Shown here: piece by piece, positions 37,212-47,466 of the stretch
Layout of the letters: each line of letters begins with the position of its first letter
Numbering within the stretch: position 1 is the stretch's first letter
DNA from: an uncultured Verrucomicrobiota bacterium
Lineage (GTDB): Bacteria; Verrucomicrobiota; Verrucomicrobiia; Limisphaerales; JADLHS01
DNA: 64,000 bases
NCBI GenBank assembly: GCA_937894935.1
Contig: CALAYC010000215.1
Coordinates: 1-64,000 of the forward strand
Direction of reading: 5' to 3'
Position numbers and translations under genes: made by a program
Notes under the pieces: model-generated
The model's input: the letters and a program-made list of their open reading frames with translations, nothing else
Database searches by the model: none
Told to the model about the DNA's origin: nothing

Positions 37212-40200
37212 ATGAAGAGATTGTTGATTGCCTTGCTGCTGGTCGGTTCGCTCGGAATTTCTCCGCTCACGGCGCAAATGCAAATGGAACGACTGGGGCG
37301 TGGGGTGGTCGCTGTACGCACCGGAACGAGCATGGCGTATGTGGGATGGCGTTTGTTGGGAACAGATCGGGAGGATATCGGTTTCAACGTTTATCGCTCG
37401 TCCAACGGCGGCGCGCTGGTGCAACGGAATACGACGTTAATCACCAACAGTTGTAACTTCGTGGACACAGCGGTGAACTTCGCGCAATCGAATGCGTATT
37501 TTCTGCAACCAGTGGTGGCCGGGATAACGCAGGCGTTGAGTGCGCCGTTTGGTTTGGCGGCAAATGTTCCGACGCAGCAATATCTCAACGTCCCACTGCA
37601 ACCGCCTGCTGACGGCGTAACGATTGATGGCGTGCCGTATTCCTACAATGCGAACGATTGCAGTGCGGCGGATCTCGATGGCGACGGCGAATACGAAATC
37701 GTGTTGAAATGGGATCCGACGAATTCCAAGGACAATTCGCAGAGCGGTTTTACCGGCAACGTTTTTCTCGACGCTTACAAGTTAAACGGCACGTTGCTGT
37801 GGCGGATTGATCTCGGACCGAACATTCGTGCCGGGGCGCATTACACGCAGTTCATTGTTTACGATTTGGATGGAGACGGTCGCGCCGAGCTCGCCTGCAA
37901 GACTGCGCCCGGCACGCGCGACGGTCTGGGCGCGTATGTGGATGGCAATGCTGCTTTCACCACGTACACCAATTCGGGCGGTTACATTCTGAGCGGGCCG
38001 GAATACTTCACGATTTTCGACGGACTCACCGGGGCGAAGTTGGCGAACACCAATTATCTGCCGGGGCGCGGCAATGTTTCGGATTGGGGCGATAACTATG
38101 GCAATCGCGTGGATCGGTTTCTGGCGGCGGTGGCTTATCTGGATGGCGTGCGTCCGAGTGTGGTGATGTGTCGCGGCTATTACACGCGTGCGGCGTTGGT
38201 GGCGTGGGATTGGCGGGATGGGCAATTGACGCAGCGATGGACATTTGACACCGGACATTCCGGCGGCCCGTGGGCGAATTACAAAGGGCAGGGCGCGCAC
38301 AGTCTCACCGTGGGTGATGTGGATGCGGACGGTAAAGACGAAATTGTTTACGGCGCTTGCACGATTGATGATAACGGTACGGGGCTTTACACGACCGGCC
38401 TGGGCCATGGCGATGCGTTGCATTTGTCCGATATGGATCCCGATCGGCCGGGATTGGAAGTCTGGATGATTCATGAATCGCCATCGCAGTACGGGCCGTA
38501 TGGTTTGGACTGTCACGATGCGCGCACGGGTGAAATCATTTTCGGCGTGGACGGACAGAACTCCGATGTCGGGCGCGGAATTGCGATGGATATCAATCCG
38601 AACTTTCGCGGTTTTGAAATGTGGGGTTCGCGCGGCGGATTGATGAACGTGCGCGGCACGCAAATTTCCTCCACCAAACCTGGACCGCAAAATTTCGCGT
38701 GTTACTGGGATGCGGATCTGTTGCGCGAGTTGTTGGATGGCACGACGATTTCGAAATGGAATTTCGTGTCGAGTAGCACGAGTACGTTGTTGTCGCCCGG
38801 TGGAATCAGTTCTAATAACGGCACGAAATCCACGCCCGCGTTGGCGGCAGATTTGTTCGGCGATTGGCGCGAGGAAGTCATCTGGCGCACTTCGGATAAT
38901 CAGAACTTGCGCATCTACACGACCACCATTGTCGCGACCAATCGGCTCGTGACATTGATGCACGATCCGCAGTATCGCGTTGCCATCGCGTGGCAGAACG
39001 TCGCTTACAATCAACCGCCGCATCCGGGTTATTACATCGGGCCGGGCATGTATCGCGCTCCGGTCGCGCCGATTTCCGATGCGGACCTCGTCTGGCGCGG
39101 TGGCGGCGCGAATATCTGGGAAGACAACGGTGCGGTGAATTGGCGCACGAACGGTGTTTGGAAAGGCAACAATCCCGCAGTGCCGTTCGTAGCCGGGCGC
39201 TCCGTGCTTTTCGATTTAACCGGATCGAATCACACGAGCATTACGTTGAACGGCACGTTAACGCCCGCGCAAGTGACGGTTCACACAGCGAAAGACTATG
39301 TATTCGCTGGAACAGGTTTGCTCGACGGTGCGATGTCGCTCCGCAAAGCCGGTCCGGGTCGATTGACGGTAAATACTACTAACCACTTTACCGGCGCGAC
39401 CGTTGTGAGTGGTGGGGCGATGTTTGTGAATGGCGCATTGGGCGGTAGCGCGGTGACGGTGGAACGACGTGGTACGCCGGAAGGCCCATCGCAATTTGGC
39501 GGTAGCGGTTATCTGGGTAATGGCCTTGTCGTGGAGAACGGTTGTAGGTTGACGATTGGTCCGGGGACCAATGCGACAGGAACGCTCTCAGTTGCCGGCG
39601 ATGTGTCGCTGCTTGGCGTATTGTGTCAGTTTGATTTGTCCGATGATCCGAGCGGAACGATTAAGGCGAGCGATCGGTTGGTGATTCAGGGAAATCTTAC
39701 GTTGAGCGGGACGAACACAATTGAGATTCGCACGCTCGACGGACATCTCGAACCAGGAGTTTATCCGTTGATGACTTACACCGGTTCGTTGAACGGCGGT
39801 CTGACCAATCTCGCGTTGAGCGGAAACTTCATTCAAGAAGTCACGCTGACAAATGCGCCCGGCCTGATTGCATTGATAGCGATGATTCCGCCTGCACCAC
39901 CGGTTGCGCCGAGCAATTTGACTGCTGTTCCGGTGGGCGCGTTTCAAATCAATCTTTCGTGGCAGGATAACGCGACGAACGAAAACGCGTATCTGATTGA
40001 GCGGTCGTTGGACCATGTTTCGTTCAGTCAGATTGCGGTGACGGCGGCGAATGAAACGACTTATGTGGATAACGGATTAACTCCGGACACGACGTATTAC
40101 TACCGCGTGCGCGGGACAAATCTGGCTGACGCTTCAGCTTATTCCACCACAGCGCAAGCGACCACGACGCCGTTGCCGAGCAGTCTCACGTGGCGCGGCG

Positions 40201-41810
40201 GTGCGGCGGCGAATGCGTGGGATATCGGTGGCGCATTAAATTGGTTCGATGGTGCGAACATCGTGGTTTACAGCGACGGCGCGAATGTAAGGTTCGATCA
40301 ATCCGGCTCGAACAATACACCGGTTTTGTTGAATGCCACGTTGCAGCCGGGTTCGGTGACGGTGGATGCCAATAAGAATTACACTTTTAATACAAGCGGG
40401 AACGGCTCGATCGCCGGTGCGATGACGTTGACGAAACAGGGTAGCGGCACGTTGTTCATGAATGTTTCCAACTCTTTCAGTGGTGGCGTGGACATCAACG
40501 CGGGAACATTGTCGCTCGGAAATGTTTTTGGCGCTGGCAGCGGACCGATTCGCCTCAATGGTGGGACGTTGACGTTCGCGATTGGCGGGCAGCAGTTCTA
40601 TGCCAATCCACTCGTGGTGAATGCTGCCAGCACACTGTTATCGCAAGGCGGTAACAACAATGTGGTCAGTGGTTCGTGGAGTGGTAACGCGGGAGCGACG
40701 TTGATTATTTCCGCGTCAGGAAGTCCGGGCGTGTTTTCTGTGGGCGGCAACATGAGCGGTTTCCCGGGCGCGGTGAGTCTGGGAAACAGCAGCGGCACGC
40801 TTCGCATCAATAGTGGAAACAGCAATGTTTCGTTCGGCAGCGCAAATACCACGTTTGATCTCGGCACGGGCACGGGTTGGCTCGTCAATCGCAACGGTAA
40901 CATCACGGTGGCGCTCGGTGCGTTGAGCGGCGGACCGAATACAACGTTATCGGGGCGCTCTTCGGGTTCAGGTGGGGCGGGCAGCACATACGACATCGGC
41001 GGGAAGAATCTTTCCACGACATTCAGCGGGCGCATCATCAACGGCAACGATGTCACCAGCATTATCAAATCCGGCACGGGCACGTTGCGATTGGCCGGCA
41101 CGAACACTTACACCGGCACGACCATGATCAACAACGGGACGTTGTTGGTGAATGGCGATTCAGCGGCAGCAACCGGCGCGGTGAATGTTGGCGTCAATGG
41201 GCGACTCGGCGGGACAGGCGTCATTGGCGGGGTTACGACGGTGTTCGGACGATTGCTTCCCGGTGATGGCATCGGAACATTGACCTTCACGCAATCACTT
41301 ACGCTCAACGCCAGTGCGATCGCGCAATTTGAAATCAGCAAAAATCCATTTGGCAACGACAAGGTTGTTGTGGGAGGCACGGTTACTTATGGCGGCACAT
41401 TGGATGTGTTGAATGCGAGTGTCGAACTGTTGGAAGCAGGCGATAATTTTCAGTTGTTTGCCGCCGGCAATTATTCCGGGGCTTTTGCGCAGGTTGAATT
41501 GCCCGCGTTGGAAGCCGGATTGAAATGGGATACCTCGCAGCTCGCAACCAACGGACGAATCTGGATCGTCAGCACTGAACCGCCGGTCGTGAGCAGTGTT
41601 GATTTAAGTGGTGGAAGCTTCCATTTCTCCGGCAGCGGCGGAACGCCGAATTGGACTTACGACGTCGTGACGTCCACCAACCTTGCATTGCCGGTAACCG
41701 AATGGACGGTGATTTATACCGGTCAGTTTGATTCGACTGGCAATTTCAGTGTGACGATTCCAACGGTCGCTCAGGAAGCGCAACGGTATTACGTCGTGCG
41801 CAGCCGGTGA
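37212..41810 (+). CDS. PL11-type rhamnogalacturonan lyase with beta-strand repeats
   Basis: A secreted protein of 1532 residues that probably cleaves the rhamnogalacturonan-I backbone of pectin. After the signal peptide (MKRLLIALLLVGSLGISPL) comes the lyase part: MERLGRGVVAVRTG, ADLDGDGEYEIVLKWDPTNS and YDLDGDGRAELACKTAPGT, calcium-binding propeller motifs of the YesW family. Then come autotransporter-associated beta-strand repeats (LTKQGSGTLFMNVSNSFSGG; IIKSGTGTLRLAGTNTYTG), a fibronectin type III domain at about residues 895-987, and more repeats. No autotransporter barrel follows; the C-terminus resembles a Verrucomicrobia tail domain ending VAQEAQRYYVVRSR. The ATG at 37212 is chosen for the signal peptide. 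Confidence 0.88.
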   Translation: MKRLLIALLLVGSLGISPLTAQMQMERLGRGVVAVRTGTSMAYVGWRLLGTDREDIGFNVYRSSNGGALVQRNTTLITNSCNFVDTAVNFAQSNAYFLQPVVAGITQALSAPFGLAANVPTQQYLNVPLQPPADGVTIDGVPYSYNANDCSAADLDGDGEYEIVLKWDPTNSKDNSQSGFTGNVFLDAYKLNGTLLWRIDLGPNIRAGAHYTQFIVYDLDGDGRAELACKTAPGTRDGLGAYVDGNAAFTTYTNSGGYILSGPEYFTIFDGLTGAKLANTNYLPGRGNVSDWGDNYGNRVDRFLAAVAYLDGVRPSVVMCRGYYTRAALVAWDWRDGQLTQRWTFDTGHSGGPWANYKGQGAHSLTVGDVDADGKDEIVYGACTIDDNGTGLYTTGLGHGDALHLSDMDPDRPGLEVWMIHESPSQYGPYGLDCHDARTGEIIFGVDGQNSDVGRGIAMDINPNFRGFEMWGSRGGLMNVRGTQISSTKPGPQNFACYWDADLLRELLDGTTISKWNFVSSSTSTLLSPGGISSNNGTKSTPALAADLFGDWREEVIWRTSDNQNLRIYTTTIVATNRLVTLMHDPQYRVAIAWQNVAYNQPPHPGYYIGPGMYRAPVAPISDADLVWRGGGANIWEDNGAVNWRTNGVWKGNNPAVPFVAGRSVLFDLTGSNHTSITLNGTLTPAQVTVHTAKDYVFAGTGLLDGAMSLRKAGPGRLTVNTTNHFTGATVVSGGAMFVNGALGGSAVTVERRGTPEGPSQFGGSGYLGNGLVVENGCRLTIGPGTNATGTLSVAGDVSLLGVLCQFDLSDDPSGTIKASDRLVIQGNLTLSGTNTIEIRTLDGHLEPGVYPLMTYTGSLNGGLTNLALSGNFIQEVTLTNAPGLIALIAMIPPAPPVAPSNLTAVPVGAFQINLSWQDNATNENAYLIERSLDHVSFSQIAVTAANETTYVDNGLTPDTTYYYRVRGTNLADASAYSTTAQATTTPLPSSLTWRGGAAANAWDIGGALNWFDGANIVVYSDGANVRFDQSGSNNTPVLLNATLQPGSVTVDANKNYTFNTSGNGSIAGAMTLTKQGSGTLFMNVSNSFSGGVDINAGTLSLGNVFGAGSGPIRLNGGTLTFAIGGQQFYANPLVVNAASTLLSQGGNNNVVSGSWSGNAGATLIISASGSPGVFSVGGNMSGFPGAVSLGNSSGTLRINSGNSNVSFGSANTTFDLGTGTGWLVNRNGNITVALGALSGGPNTTLSGRSSGSGGAGSTYDIGGKNLSTTFSGRIINGNDVTSIIKSGTGTLRLAGTNTYTGTTMINNGTLLVNGDSAAATGAVNVGVNGRLGGTGVIGGVTTVFGRLLPGDGIGTLTFTQSLTLNASAIAQFEISKNPFGNDKVVVGGTVTYGGTLDVLNASVELLEAGDNFQLFAAGNYSGAFAQVELPALEAGLKWDTSQLATNGRIWIVSTEPPVVSSVDLSGGSFHFSGSGGTPNWTYDVVTSTNLALPVTEWTVIYTGQFDSTGNFSVTIPTVAQEAQRYYVVRSR

Positions 41811-41867
41811 ACTGGCGGAAATTAGAACCTCAGCATTGGATTCAGTTTTTCCAACGCGTCGTTTCCG

Positions 41868-42770
41868 TCAGATATTCTTCGTGACATCGCCGCATAAGCG
41901 CACGAATTCTGATTCAACCAGCGAAAGATTTTTCCCGCGCAAATAGAGAAAGCCCCATTCGCGCCGCAGTTTGCGGCGGCCGAGCGGCATCGCGACGAGT
42001 GAGCCTTCTTTCAATTCGGCGCGCGCGATCCACGTGGCCAGCACGCTGACGCCGAGGTTGAGTTTCACGAGCTGTTTGATGGTTTCGATACTGCCGAGTT
42101 CCATCGTGGCATTGAGCGTAATGCCTTCTTCGCGAAAGAAACTTTCCACCGCGCGGAACGTCTGACTTGCGCGGCTGTAGAGAATGAAATTCTGACGTGC
42201 AATTTCGGGGCGCGCTACGCCGCCGGCTTCGACCCACGAATGTTGCGGTGCGACGATGAACATGAGTTCGTCGTCGAACAACGGCTGAAACTCGAGGGCA
42301 GGCTCGCGTTGGGGGCGAAGAGCGAGCGCGATATCAATGCGCTGTTCGCGCACGGCTTCGGCGAGGGCAGGGGAGTCGCCGGGCTCAAGCGTGATGCGAC
42401 ATTTGGGATGCGTCTGTTTGAAGTTGCGCAGCACCTGCGGCAACAGGTGTTGGCACGCGGAAACGCTCGCCCCGATGCGGAGGCGTGTTTCGCCCCATTT
42501 GCCGAGTTTGTCGAGCGACGCGCGGGCGGCGGTCATGTCCGCGATAATTTTTTCCGCGTGGCGGAGGAGTTGTTCGCCTTCGAGTGTGAGCGTGGTGCGT
42601 TTGCCGATGCGATTGAGCAGGCGGCAACCGAGTTCGTTTTCCAGCGCGCGCATCGAATGGCTGACGGCGGATTGAGTGATGAAAACTTCCTTGGCGGTGG
42701 CGGTAAAGCTGCCGGTTCGCGCCAGCGAAACAAAGGTCCGTAATTGTTTACTATCCAGTAAATCGTTCAT
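41868..42770 (-). CDS. LysR regulator 1 of the nitrate island
   Basis: A 300-residue LysR regulator with winged helix (LDSKQLRTFVSLARTGSFTA, ITQSAVSHSMRALE) and an effector domain beginning LRIGASVSACQHLLPQVL. It is clearly paralogous to the next LysR gene over its whole length, including SACQHLLP, NFILYS, ELGSIE and the C-terminal LPLGRRKLRR segment. It is tandem with it and close to the nitrate transporter, so a role like NtcB or Cbl in nitrogen control is plausible but not proven. Confidence 0.92.
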   Translation of the reverse strand: MNDLLDSKQLRTFVSLARTGSFTATAKEVFITQSAVSHSMRALENELGCRLLNRIGKRTTLTLEGEQLLRHAEKIIADMTAARASLDKLGKWGETRLRIGASVSACQHLLPQVLRNFKQTHPKCRITLEPGDSPALAEAVREQRIDIALALRPQREPALEFQPLFDDELMFIVAPQHSWVEAGGVARPEIARQNFILYSRASQTFRAVESFFREEGITLNATMELGSIETIKQLVKLNLGVSVLATWIARAELKEGSLVAMPLGRRKLRREWGFLYLRGKNLSLVESEFVRLCGDVTKNI

Positions 42771-42916
42771 GAATGAAAATCGGGTTTCGAGCGCGGGGAG
42801 CCGGGCTCGCCGCGCTCAGGCGAGCAATCTTCAGCATTAAAAACACCAACTTGCGGAGTTTGATGAAAATCATTCACGCCAGCGGTCGGCGGTGCGGAGA
42901 ATGAGCGCGAGAACAA
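42771..42916. promoter_or_regulatory. Gap between the two LysR genes with overlapping hairpins
   Basis: GAGCGCGG (42789-42796) pairs with CCGCGCTC (42810-42817), and an overlapping GCTCGCC (42805-42811) pairs with GGCGAGC (42819-42825). These hairpins are mutually exclusive, as in an attenuator, but there is no T-run, so this may be a simple repeat or read-through control between the two genes. Confidence 0.35.
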
Positions 42917-43840
42917 TCAGACCAGCTCGGTTTTCATGGTGAATGAATTGCATGCAGATTTACATAATCCGATAAAGGTTTCTTCGGCGAGACTGAGCCG
43001 TTTGCCGCGCCATTGAAGAATGCCCCAACGACGTTGCAGTTTGCGGCGACCCAGCGGTAACGCCACGAGCGAACCGTCTTCAATTTCCTTCCGCGCAATC
43101 CAAGGCGCGAGAATGCTCACGCCAAGCCCCAGTTTTACGAGTTCCTTCGTCGCCTCCATGCTGCCGAGTTCGATCACGGTGTTGAGAACCATCTGTTCCT
43201 GGCGGAAATAATCCTGCACGAGGCGGAAAGTGACGCTGGTTTTGCTGTAAAGAATGTAGTTCATGCGCGGAATTTCACTGCGCTCCACACGACCGGCCTT
43301 CGCCCATGGATGCATTGCGCCGACGATGAATTGCAGTTCGTCAGTGAACAGATCGTGCGCTTCCAATTGCGGATCGTTCCCCGGATCAAGGCACATCGCG
43401 AGGTCCACGCGATGATTCAACAGGACGTTCACCAGTTCGGGGGTATCGCCGGGTTCAATGCTGATGCTGTGATCGGGAAAACTCTCTTTGAATTCGCGGA
43501 GAACGGTTGGCAACAGATGCTGACACGCGGTGGTGCTCACGCCGAGGCGCAAGCGGCCTTGCCCCCATTTGCCGAGTTGGCCGAGCGAAACACGCGCGCT
43601 CTCCATTTCATGAAGAATTTTTGCCGCGTGCTGTAAGAACTGTTCGCCTGCCTGAGTGAGCACGACTTTTTTGCCCAATCTGTCCAAAAGCCGACAGCCG
43701 ATATCAGTCTCCAGCGCTTTGATGGAATGGCTGACACCGGATTGCGTGAGATGAAGCTCACGTGCGGTCTGCGTAAAACTTCCCGTGCGCGCCAACACGC
43801 AAAACGCGCGAACCTGCCGACTGTCCAGTGGAGCATTCAT
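42917..43840 (-). CDS. LysR regulator 2 of the nitrate island
   Basis: A 307-residue LysR regulator, closely similar to its neighbour: LDSRQVRAFCVLARTGSFTQ, LTQSGVSHSIKALE, STTACQHLLPTVL, MNYILYSKTS and LPLGRRKLQRR. I start at the ATG at 43840; a longer form from 43900 also begins with an MNAP-coding sequence, an 11-base direct repeat (GGAGCATTCAT, 43830-43840 and 43878-43888), so the duplicated start region makes the exact start uncertain. It is divergent from the nitrate transport series, which it likely regulates. Confidence 0.9.
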   Translation of the reverse strand: MNAPLDSRQVRAFCVLARTGSFTQTARELHLTQSGVSHSIKALETDIGCRLLDRLGKKVVLTQAGEQFLQHAAKILHEMESARVSLGQLGKWGQGRLRLGVSTTACQHLLPTVLREFKESFPDHSISIEPGDTPELVNVLLNHRVDLAMCLDPGNDPQLEAHDLFTDELQFIVGAMHPWAKAGRVERSEIPRMNYILYSKTSVTFRLVQDYFRQEQMVLNTVIELGSMEATKELVKLGLGVSILAPWIARKEIEDGSLVALPLGRRKLQRRWGILQWRGKRLSLAEETFIGLCKSACNSFTMKTELV

Positions 43841-43848
43841 AAATGAGC

Positions 43849-43866
43849 GGCAGTCATGGCTGCCAT
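43849..43866. promoter_or_regulatory. Inverted repeats in the LysR-nrt divergent region
   Basis: GGCAG-TCATGG-CTGCC (43849-43864) and an overlapping ATGG-CTG-CCAT (43856-43866) lie just upstream of the lysR ATG and about 115 bases before the first transport gene, a reasonable position for a LysR operator. The T-N11-A spacing is not perfect, so this is tentative. Confidence 0.35.
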
Positions 43867-43978
43867 TGGTGCAACTCGGAGCATTCATTACGCCACGCAC
43901 TACCGGTTGGCATCTGCGCCGCTAAAGAACCGCGCCGAGGGCCAAACCCGCCGTCACTGAAAAAAAGAAATTCACTTG

Positions 43979-45070
43979 ATGACTTTTGCGAGAGCCAACC
44001 GAATGATGCGACTGGGATTCGTGCCGCTGACCGACTGCGCGCCACTCGTCATGGCGCAGGAATTAGGACTGTTCAAAAAATACGGCTTGCAGGTCGCGCT
44101 GAGTCGCGAACTCGGTTGGGCCACGATTCGGGATAAAGTCATTCACGGTGAACTCGAAGCCGCGCATGCCGTCGCCGGAATGCCTGTGGCTGCAACGCTC
44201 GGATTGAATTCCATCGCCTGCGAATGTCTTACCGCGCTGGTGCTTAATCTTCACGGCAATGCCATCACGCTCTCGGCGGATTTGTGGAATCGCGGTGTGC
44301 GCGATGGCAAATCATTGCGCGCAGAAATTCAACGCACGCGCGGTCAGAAGGTTTTTACGATCGGTGTCGTTTACTCATTTTCGTCGCATCACTATCTGTT
44401 GCGCAACTGGCTCACTGCGGCAGGCATTCGACCGGATCAGGATGTGCGAATCGTCATTGTTCCGCCGGCGCAGATGGTGACAAATCTCAAAGCCGGTCAT
44501 CTTGATGGGTTCTGCGTGGGGGAACCGTGGAACTCGTTGGCTGTGCGTTCCGGTGAAGGCTGCGTGGTTGCAGTGAGCGCGGAACTGGACCCGTTGCATC
44601 CGGAGAAAATTTTGATGGTGCGACGCGAGTTCGCGGAGAAGCGCGCGCAGGAACACATCGCTTTGATTGCGGCGTTGTTGGGAGCCTGCGCCTATTGCGA
44701 TCAACCGGAGAATCACGCAGAGATAATTTCCATTCTGGCGCGACCCGAGTATGTGAACGTTTCCGAAGATGTGTTGCGGTACGGATTAACCGGTCCGTTT
44801 GCGCTGACGAAGAAAGAAGCACGCAATATTTCGGATTTCTGCATTTTCCATCGGCATGACGCCAACGAACCCTCGGCCGATAAAGCGGGTTGGGTGATGC
44901 GCAATCTGCGCACCAGCGGTCTTGTCAGAGACCCCGGCCAACTCAGCGCTGCGTTGGGGCGTCGCATTTTTCGACCGGACATTTTCACGCAAGCCAATGC
45001 GCTGCGTCTTTCAACTCAAACTCCCGCCGGAAAGGAAAACACCAATGAAACCAAAGTCATCTCCTGTTAA
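43979..45070 (+). CDS. Cytoplasmic NrtA/NasS-like nitrate-binding protein
   Basis: A 363-residue CmpA/NrtA-family protein ([63 protein letters not shown]) with no signal peptide, so it should stay in the cytoplasm. Such proteins occur as NasS, the nitrate/nitrite sensor that controls NasT, and as the C-terminal regulatory domain of cyanobacterial NrtC. Here the ATPase genes lack that domain, so this protein could replace it or work as NasS; no NasT is in the window. It overlaps nrtA by 26 bases. Starts at 44003 or 44006 are also possible. Confidence 0.82.
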   Translation: MTFARANRMMRLGFVPLTDCAPLVMAQELGLFKKYGLQVALSRELGWATIRDKVIHGELEAAHAVAGMPVAATLGLNSIACECLTALVLNLHGNAITLSADLWNRGVRDGKSLRAEIQRTRGQKVFTIGVVYSFSSHHYLLRNWLTAAGIRPDQDVRIVIVPPAQMVTNLKAGHLDGFCVGEPWNSLAVRSGEGCVVAVSAELDPLHPEKILMVRREFAEKRAQEHIALIAALLGACAYCDQPENHAEIISILARPEYVNVSEDVLRYGLTGPFALTKKEARNISDFCIFHRHDANEPSADKAGWVMRNLRTSGLVRDPGQLSAALGRRIFRPDIFTQANALRLSTQTPAGKENTNETKVISC

Positions 45071-46418
45071 CTCCGTTACCCGAGTTTTAATTGTGCGGCT
45101 TCTCGTGATGGCCTTTTGTGTCGCAGCATTGTTGCTTTCTATTCTTTCCGCGCCCGCCGCGCCGAAGCTGGAAAAAACCGATCTGAAATTCGGTTTCATC
45201 AAACTCACTGATTGCGTGCCGATCATCATCGCGAAGGAGTTGGAATACTTCGAGGACGAAGGGCTTTACGTAACGGTGGAGGCGCAGTCGAATTGGAAAA
45301 TTCTGCTCGACCGCGTCATCAGCGGTGAACTCGATGGCGCGCACATGCTCGCCGGGCAACCGATTGCGGCGACTATCGGATTCGGCACGAAAGCGCACGT
45401 GATTACGGCGTTCAGCATGGACCTCAATGGCAACGGCATCACGCTCGGCAACGCCATCTGGGAGCAGATGAAAGAGATGAATCCGACGTTGAATCAAGAG
45501 CCGATCGAACGTCCGCTCAAAGCTGATTTACTCAAGCCGGTTGTGCAAAAACTCAAAGCTGAAGGCACGCCGATGAAGATGGGCATGGTGTTTCCGGTTT
45601 CCACGCACAATTACGAACTGCGTTATTGGCTCGCGGCGGGCGGTATTGTGCCGGGGTACTACACTGCAACCGACACGACGGGCACGAAGGACGCCGATGT
45701 GTTGATTTCGGTGACGCCGCCGCCGCAAATGCCGGCGACGCTCGCGCAAGGGACGATTCAAGGTTACTGCGTCGGTGAACCGTGGAATCAACAAGCGGTA
45801 ATCAAAGGCATCGGCGTTGCTGCGATTACCGATCTCGAAATCTGGAAGAATAATCCGGAAAAAGTTTTTGGCGTGACGGCGGATTGGGCGGCGAAAAATC
45901 CGAACACGCACATTGCCGTGATCAAAGCGTTGATTCGCGCGGCGAAGTGGTTGGATGCGTCGCCGGAGAATCGCATGAAGGCGTGCGAGATTTTGTCCAA
46001 ACCGGAATACGTCGGTGCGGACAAGCAGGTCATCGCAAACAGCATGACCGGAACGTGGGAATACTACAAAGGTGACAAACGTCCGATGCCCGATTTCAAC
46101 GTCTTCTTCCGCTACTACGCGACGTATCCGTTTTACAGCGATTGCATCTGGTATCTCACACAAATGCGCCGTTGGGGACAGATCACCGAAGCGAAATCCG
46201 ACGACTGGTATTTCGAAACTGCGAAGCAGGTTTACAAACCGGAGATCTACATGCAGGCCGCTCAAGCGCTGATCAAAGAGGGCAAACTCAAAGCCGACGA
46301 AGTGCCGCAAACCGATGGCTTTAAAGCGCCGACTGCGGAGTTCATTGATGGCATCGAATACGACGGCACAAAGCCCAACGACTATCTGAAAAAGTTTCCC
46401 ATCGGTTTGAAAGACTGA
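45045..46418 (+). CDS. nrtA: Nitrate/nitrite ABC transporter substrate-binding protein
   Basis: Periplasmic nitrate-binding protein of 457 residues with a signal segment ([21 protein letters not shown]) and the NrtA core: [51 protein letters not shown] stretch, [13 protein letters not shown]. The ATG at 45045 lies inside the end of the preceding gene and is supported by AAAGGA at 45031-45036. It delivers nitrate to NrtB and the two ATPases that follow. CmpA (bicarbonate) is a close relative, but the nitrate reductase context favours nitrate. Confidence 0.92.
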   Translation: MKPKSSPVNSVTRVLIVRLLVMAFCVAALLLSILSAPAAPKLEKTDLKFGFIKLTDCVPIIIAKELEYFEDEGLYVTVEAQSNWKILLDRVISGELDGAHMLAGQPIAATIGFGTKAHVITAFSMDLNGNGITLGNAIWEQMKEMNPTLNQEPIERPLKADLLKPVVQKLKAEGTPMKMGMVFPVSTHNYELRYWLAAGGIVPGYYTATDTTGTKDADVLISVTPPPQMPATLAQGTIQGYCVGEPWNQQAVIKGIGVAAITDLEIWKNNPEKVFGVTADWAAKNPNTHIAVIKALIRAAKWLDASPENRMKACEILSKPEYVGADKQVIANSMTGTWEYYKGDKRPMPDFNVFFRYYATYPFYSDCIWYLTQMRRWGQITEAKSDDWYFETAKQVYKPEIYMQAAQALIKEGKLKADEVPQTDGFKAPTAEFIDGIEYDGTKPNDYLKKFPIGLKD

Positions 46419-46424
46419 TTCACC

Positions 46425-47441
46425 ATGAGCACTTTGATCAAAACCTGCGAAAGCGTTGGGCTGAACTGGTTCGTTCCGTTCCTGCGCCTGGCCAAGCGCG
46501 ACAATCCGAATGAACAACTCCGCCAGATTCTGTTGACGATCGGCGTGCCGATTATCGCAGTTCTGATTTTTCTCGGTGCGTGGAGTTGGGTCGCCAGAAA
46601 CGTGAAAGTGAGCTTCGGTTCGCTGCCTGGTCCGGCGGCGGTCTGGGTGGAAGCGAAAAATCTCTGGGCCGACCACCTCGCAGAACGAAAAAAGGAAGCG
46701 GATTTTTACAAACGCCAGGCAGAACGCAAAAAGACCTTTCTGGCGGAAAATCCGACGGGCGAATGGAAAGAACGCAAATACGCAGGTAAACCCACTTATC
46801 TCGACCAGATTTTCACCAGTCTGAGAACCGTGTTCACGGGCTTTGTTATCGCGGCAATCATCGCGGTGCCGCTCGGCATCCTTTGCGGATTGAGCAAAGT
46901 CTTCAACACCGCGATGAATCCGTTCATTCAGATTTTCAAACCGGTGTCGCCGCTCGCGTGGTTGCCCATTGTGATGATCATGGTGAGCGCGCTCTACAAT
47001 CCGAAAGAGCCGATGTTTGAAAAATCGTTCATCAGCTCAGCGTTCACGGTGGCGTTGTGTTCGCTCTGGCCGGCGCTCATCAACACAGCGTTGGGTGTGG
47101 CTTCAATTGACAATGATTACCTCAATGTCGCGCGCGTGTTGAAACTCGGTTGGTGGAAGAAAGTGCGTAAGATTGTGATTCCCTCCGCGCTGCCGCTGAT
47201 TTTCACCGGGCTGCGACTTTCGTTGGGCGTCGGCTGGATGGTGCTCATCGCCGCAGAAATGCTGGCGCAGAATCCAGGGCTCGGAAAATTCGTATGGGAC
47301 ATGTTCCAGAACGGCAGCAGCCAGACGCTCGCGCAAATCATGGTCGCGGTGTTCACCATCGGTTTCATCGGCTTCTTTCTCGATCGCACGATGATGGTCT
47401 TGCAGAAGGCTGTGAGCTTCGACGGCGCCGCAATCCGGTAA
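46425..47441 (+). CDS. nrtB: Nitrate ABC transporter permease
   Basis: A 338-residue permease with about six membrane helices and an EAA-type loop ([20 protein letters not shown]). Residues 80-125 form a long charged insert ([19 protein letters not shown]) between the first and second helices, which simple NrtB proteins lack or have shorter. It starts six bases after nrtA and is followed by two ATPases. Confidence 0.92.
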   Translation: MSTLIKTCESVGLNWFVPFLRLAKRDNPNEQLRQILLTIGVPIIAVLIFLGAWSWVARNVKVSFGSLPGPAAVWVEAKNLWADHLAERKKEADFYKRQAERKKTFLAENPTGEWKERKYAGKPTYLDQIFTSLRTVFTGFVIAAIIAVPLGILCGLSKVFNTAMNPFIQIFKPVSPLAWLPIVMIMVSALYNPKEPMFEKSFISSAFTVALCSLWPALINTALGVASIDNDYLNVARVLKLGWWKKVRKIVIPSALPLIFTGLRLSLGVGWMVLIAAEMLAQNPGLGKFVWDMFQNGSSQTLAQIMVAVFTIGFIGFFLDRTMMVLQKAVSFDGAAIR

Positions 47442-47466
47442 AGCAATTCACCTGACAATAAATCCC

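Noticed and set aside
37782..39023. Minus-strand open frame opposite the lyase gene
   Set aside because: The plus strand encodes calcium-binding lyase motifs; the opposite frame has no family character.
43979..45070. Second periplasmic nitrate-binding protein
   Set aside because: No signal peptide is found from any plausible start, so a cytoplasmic role is preferred.
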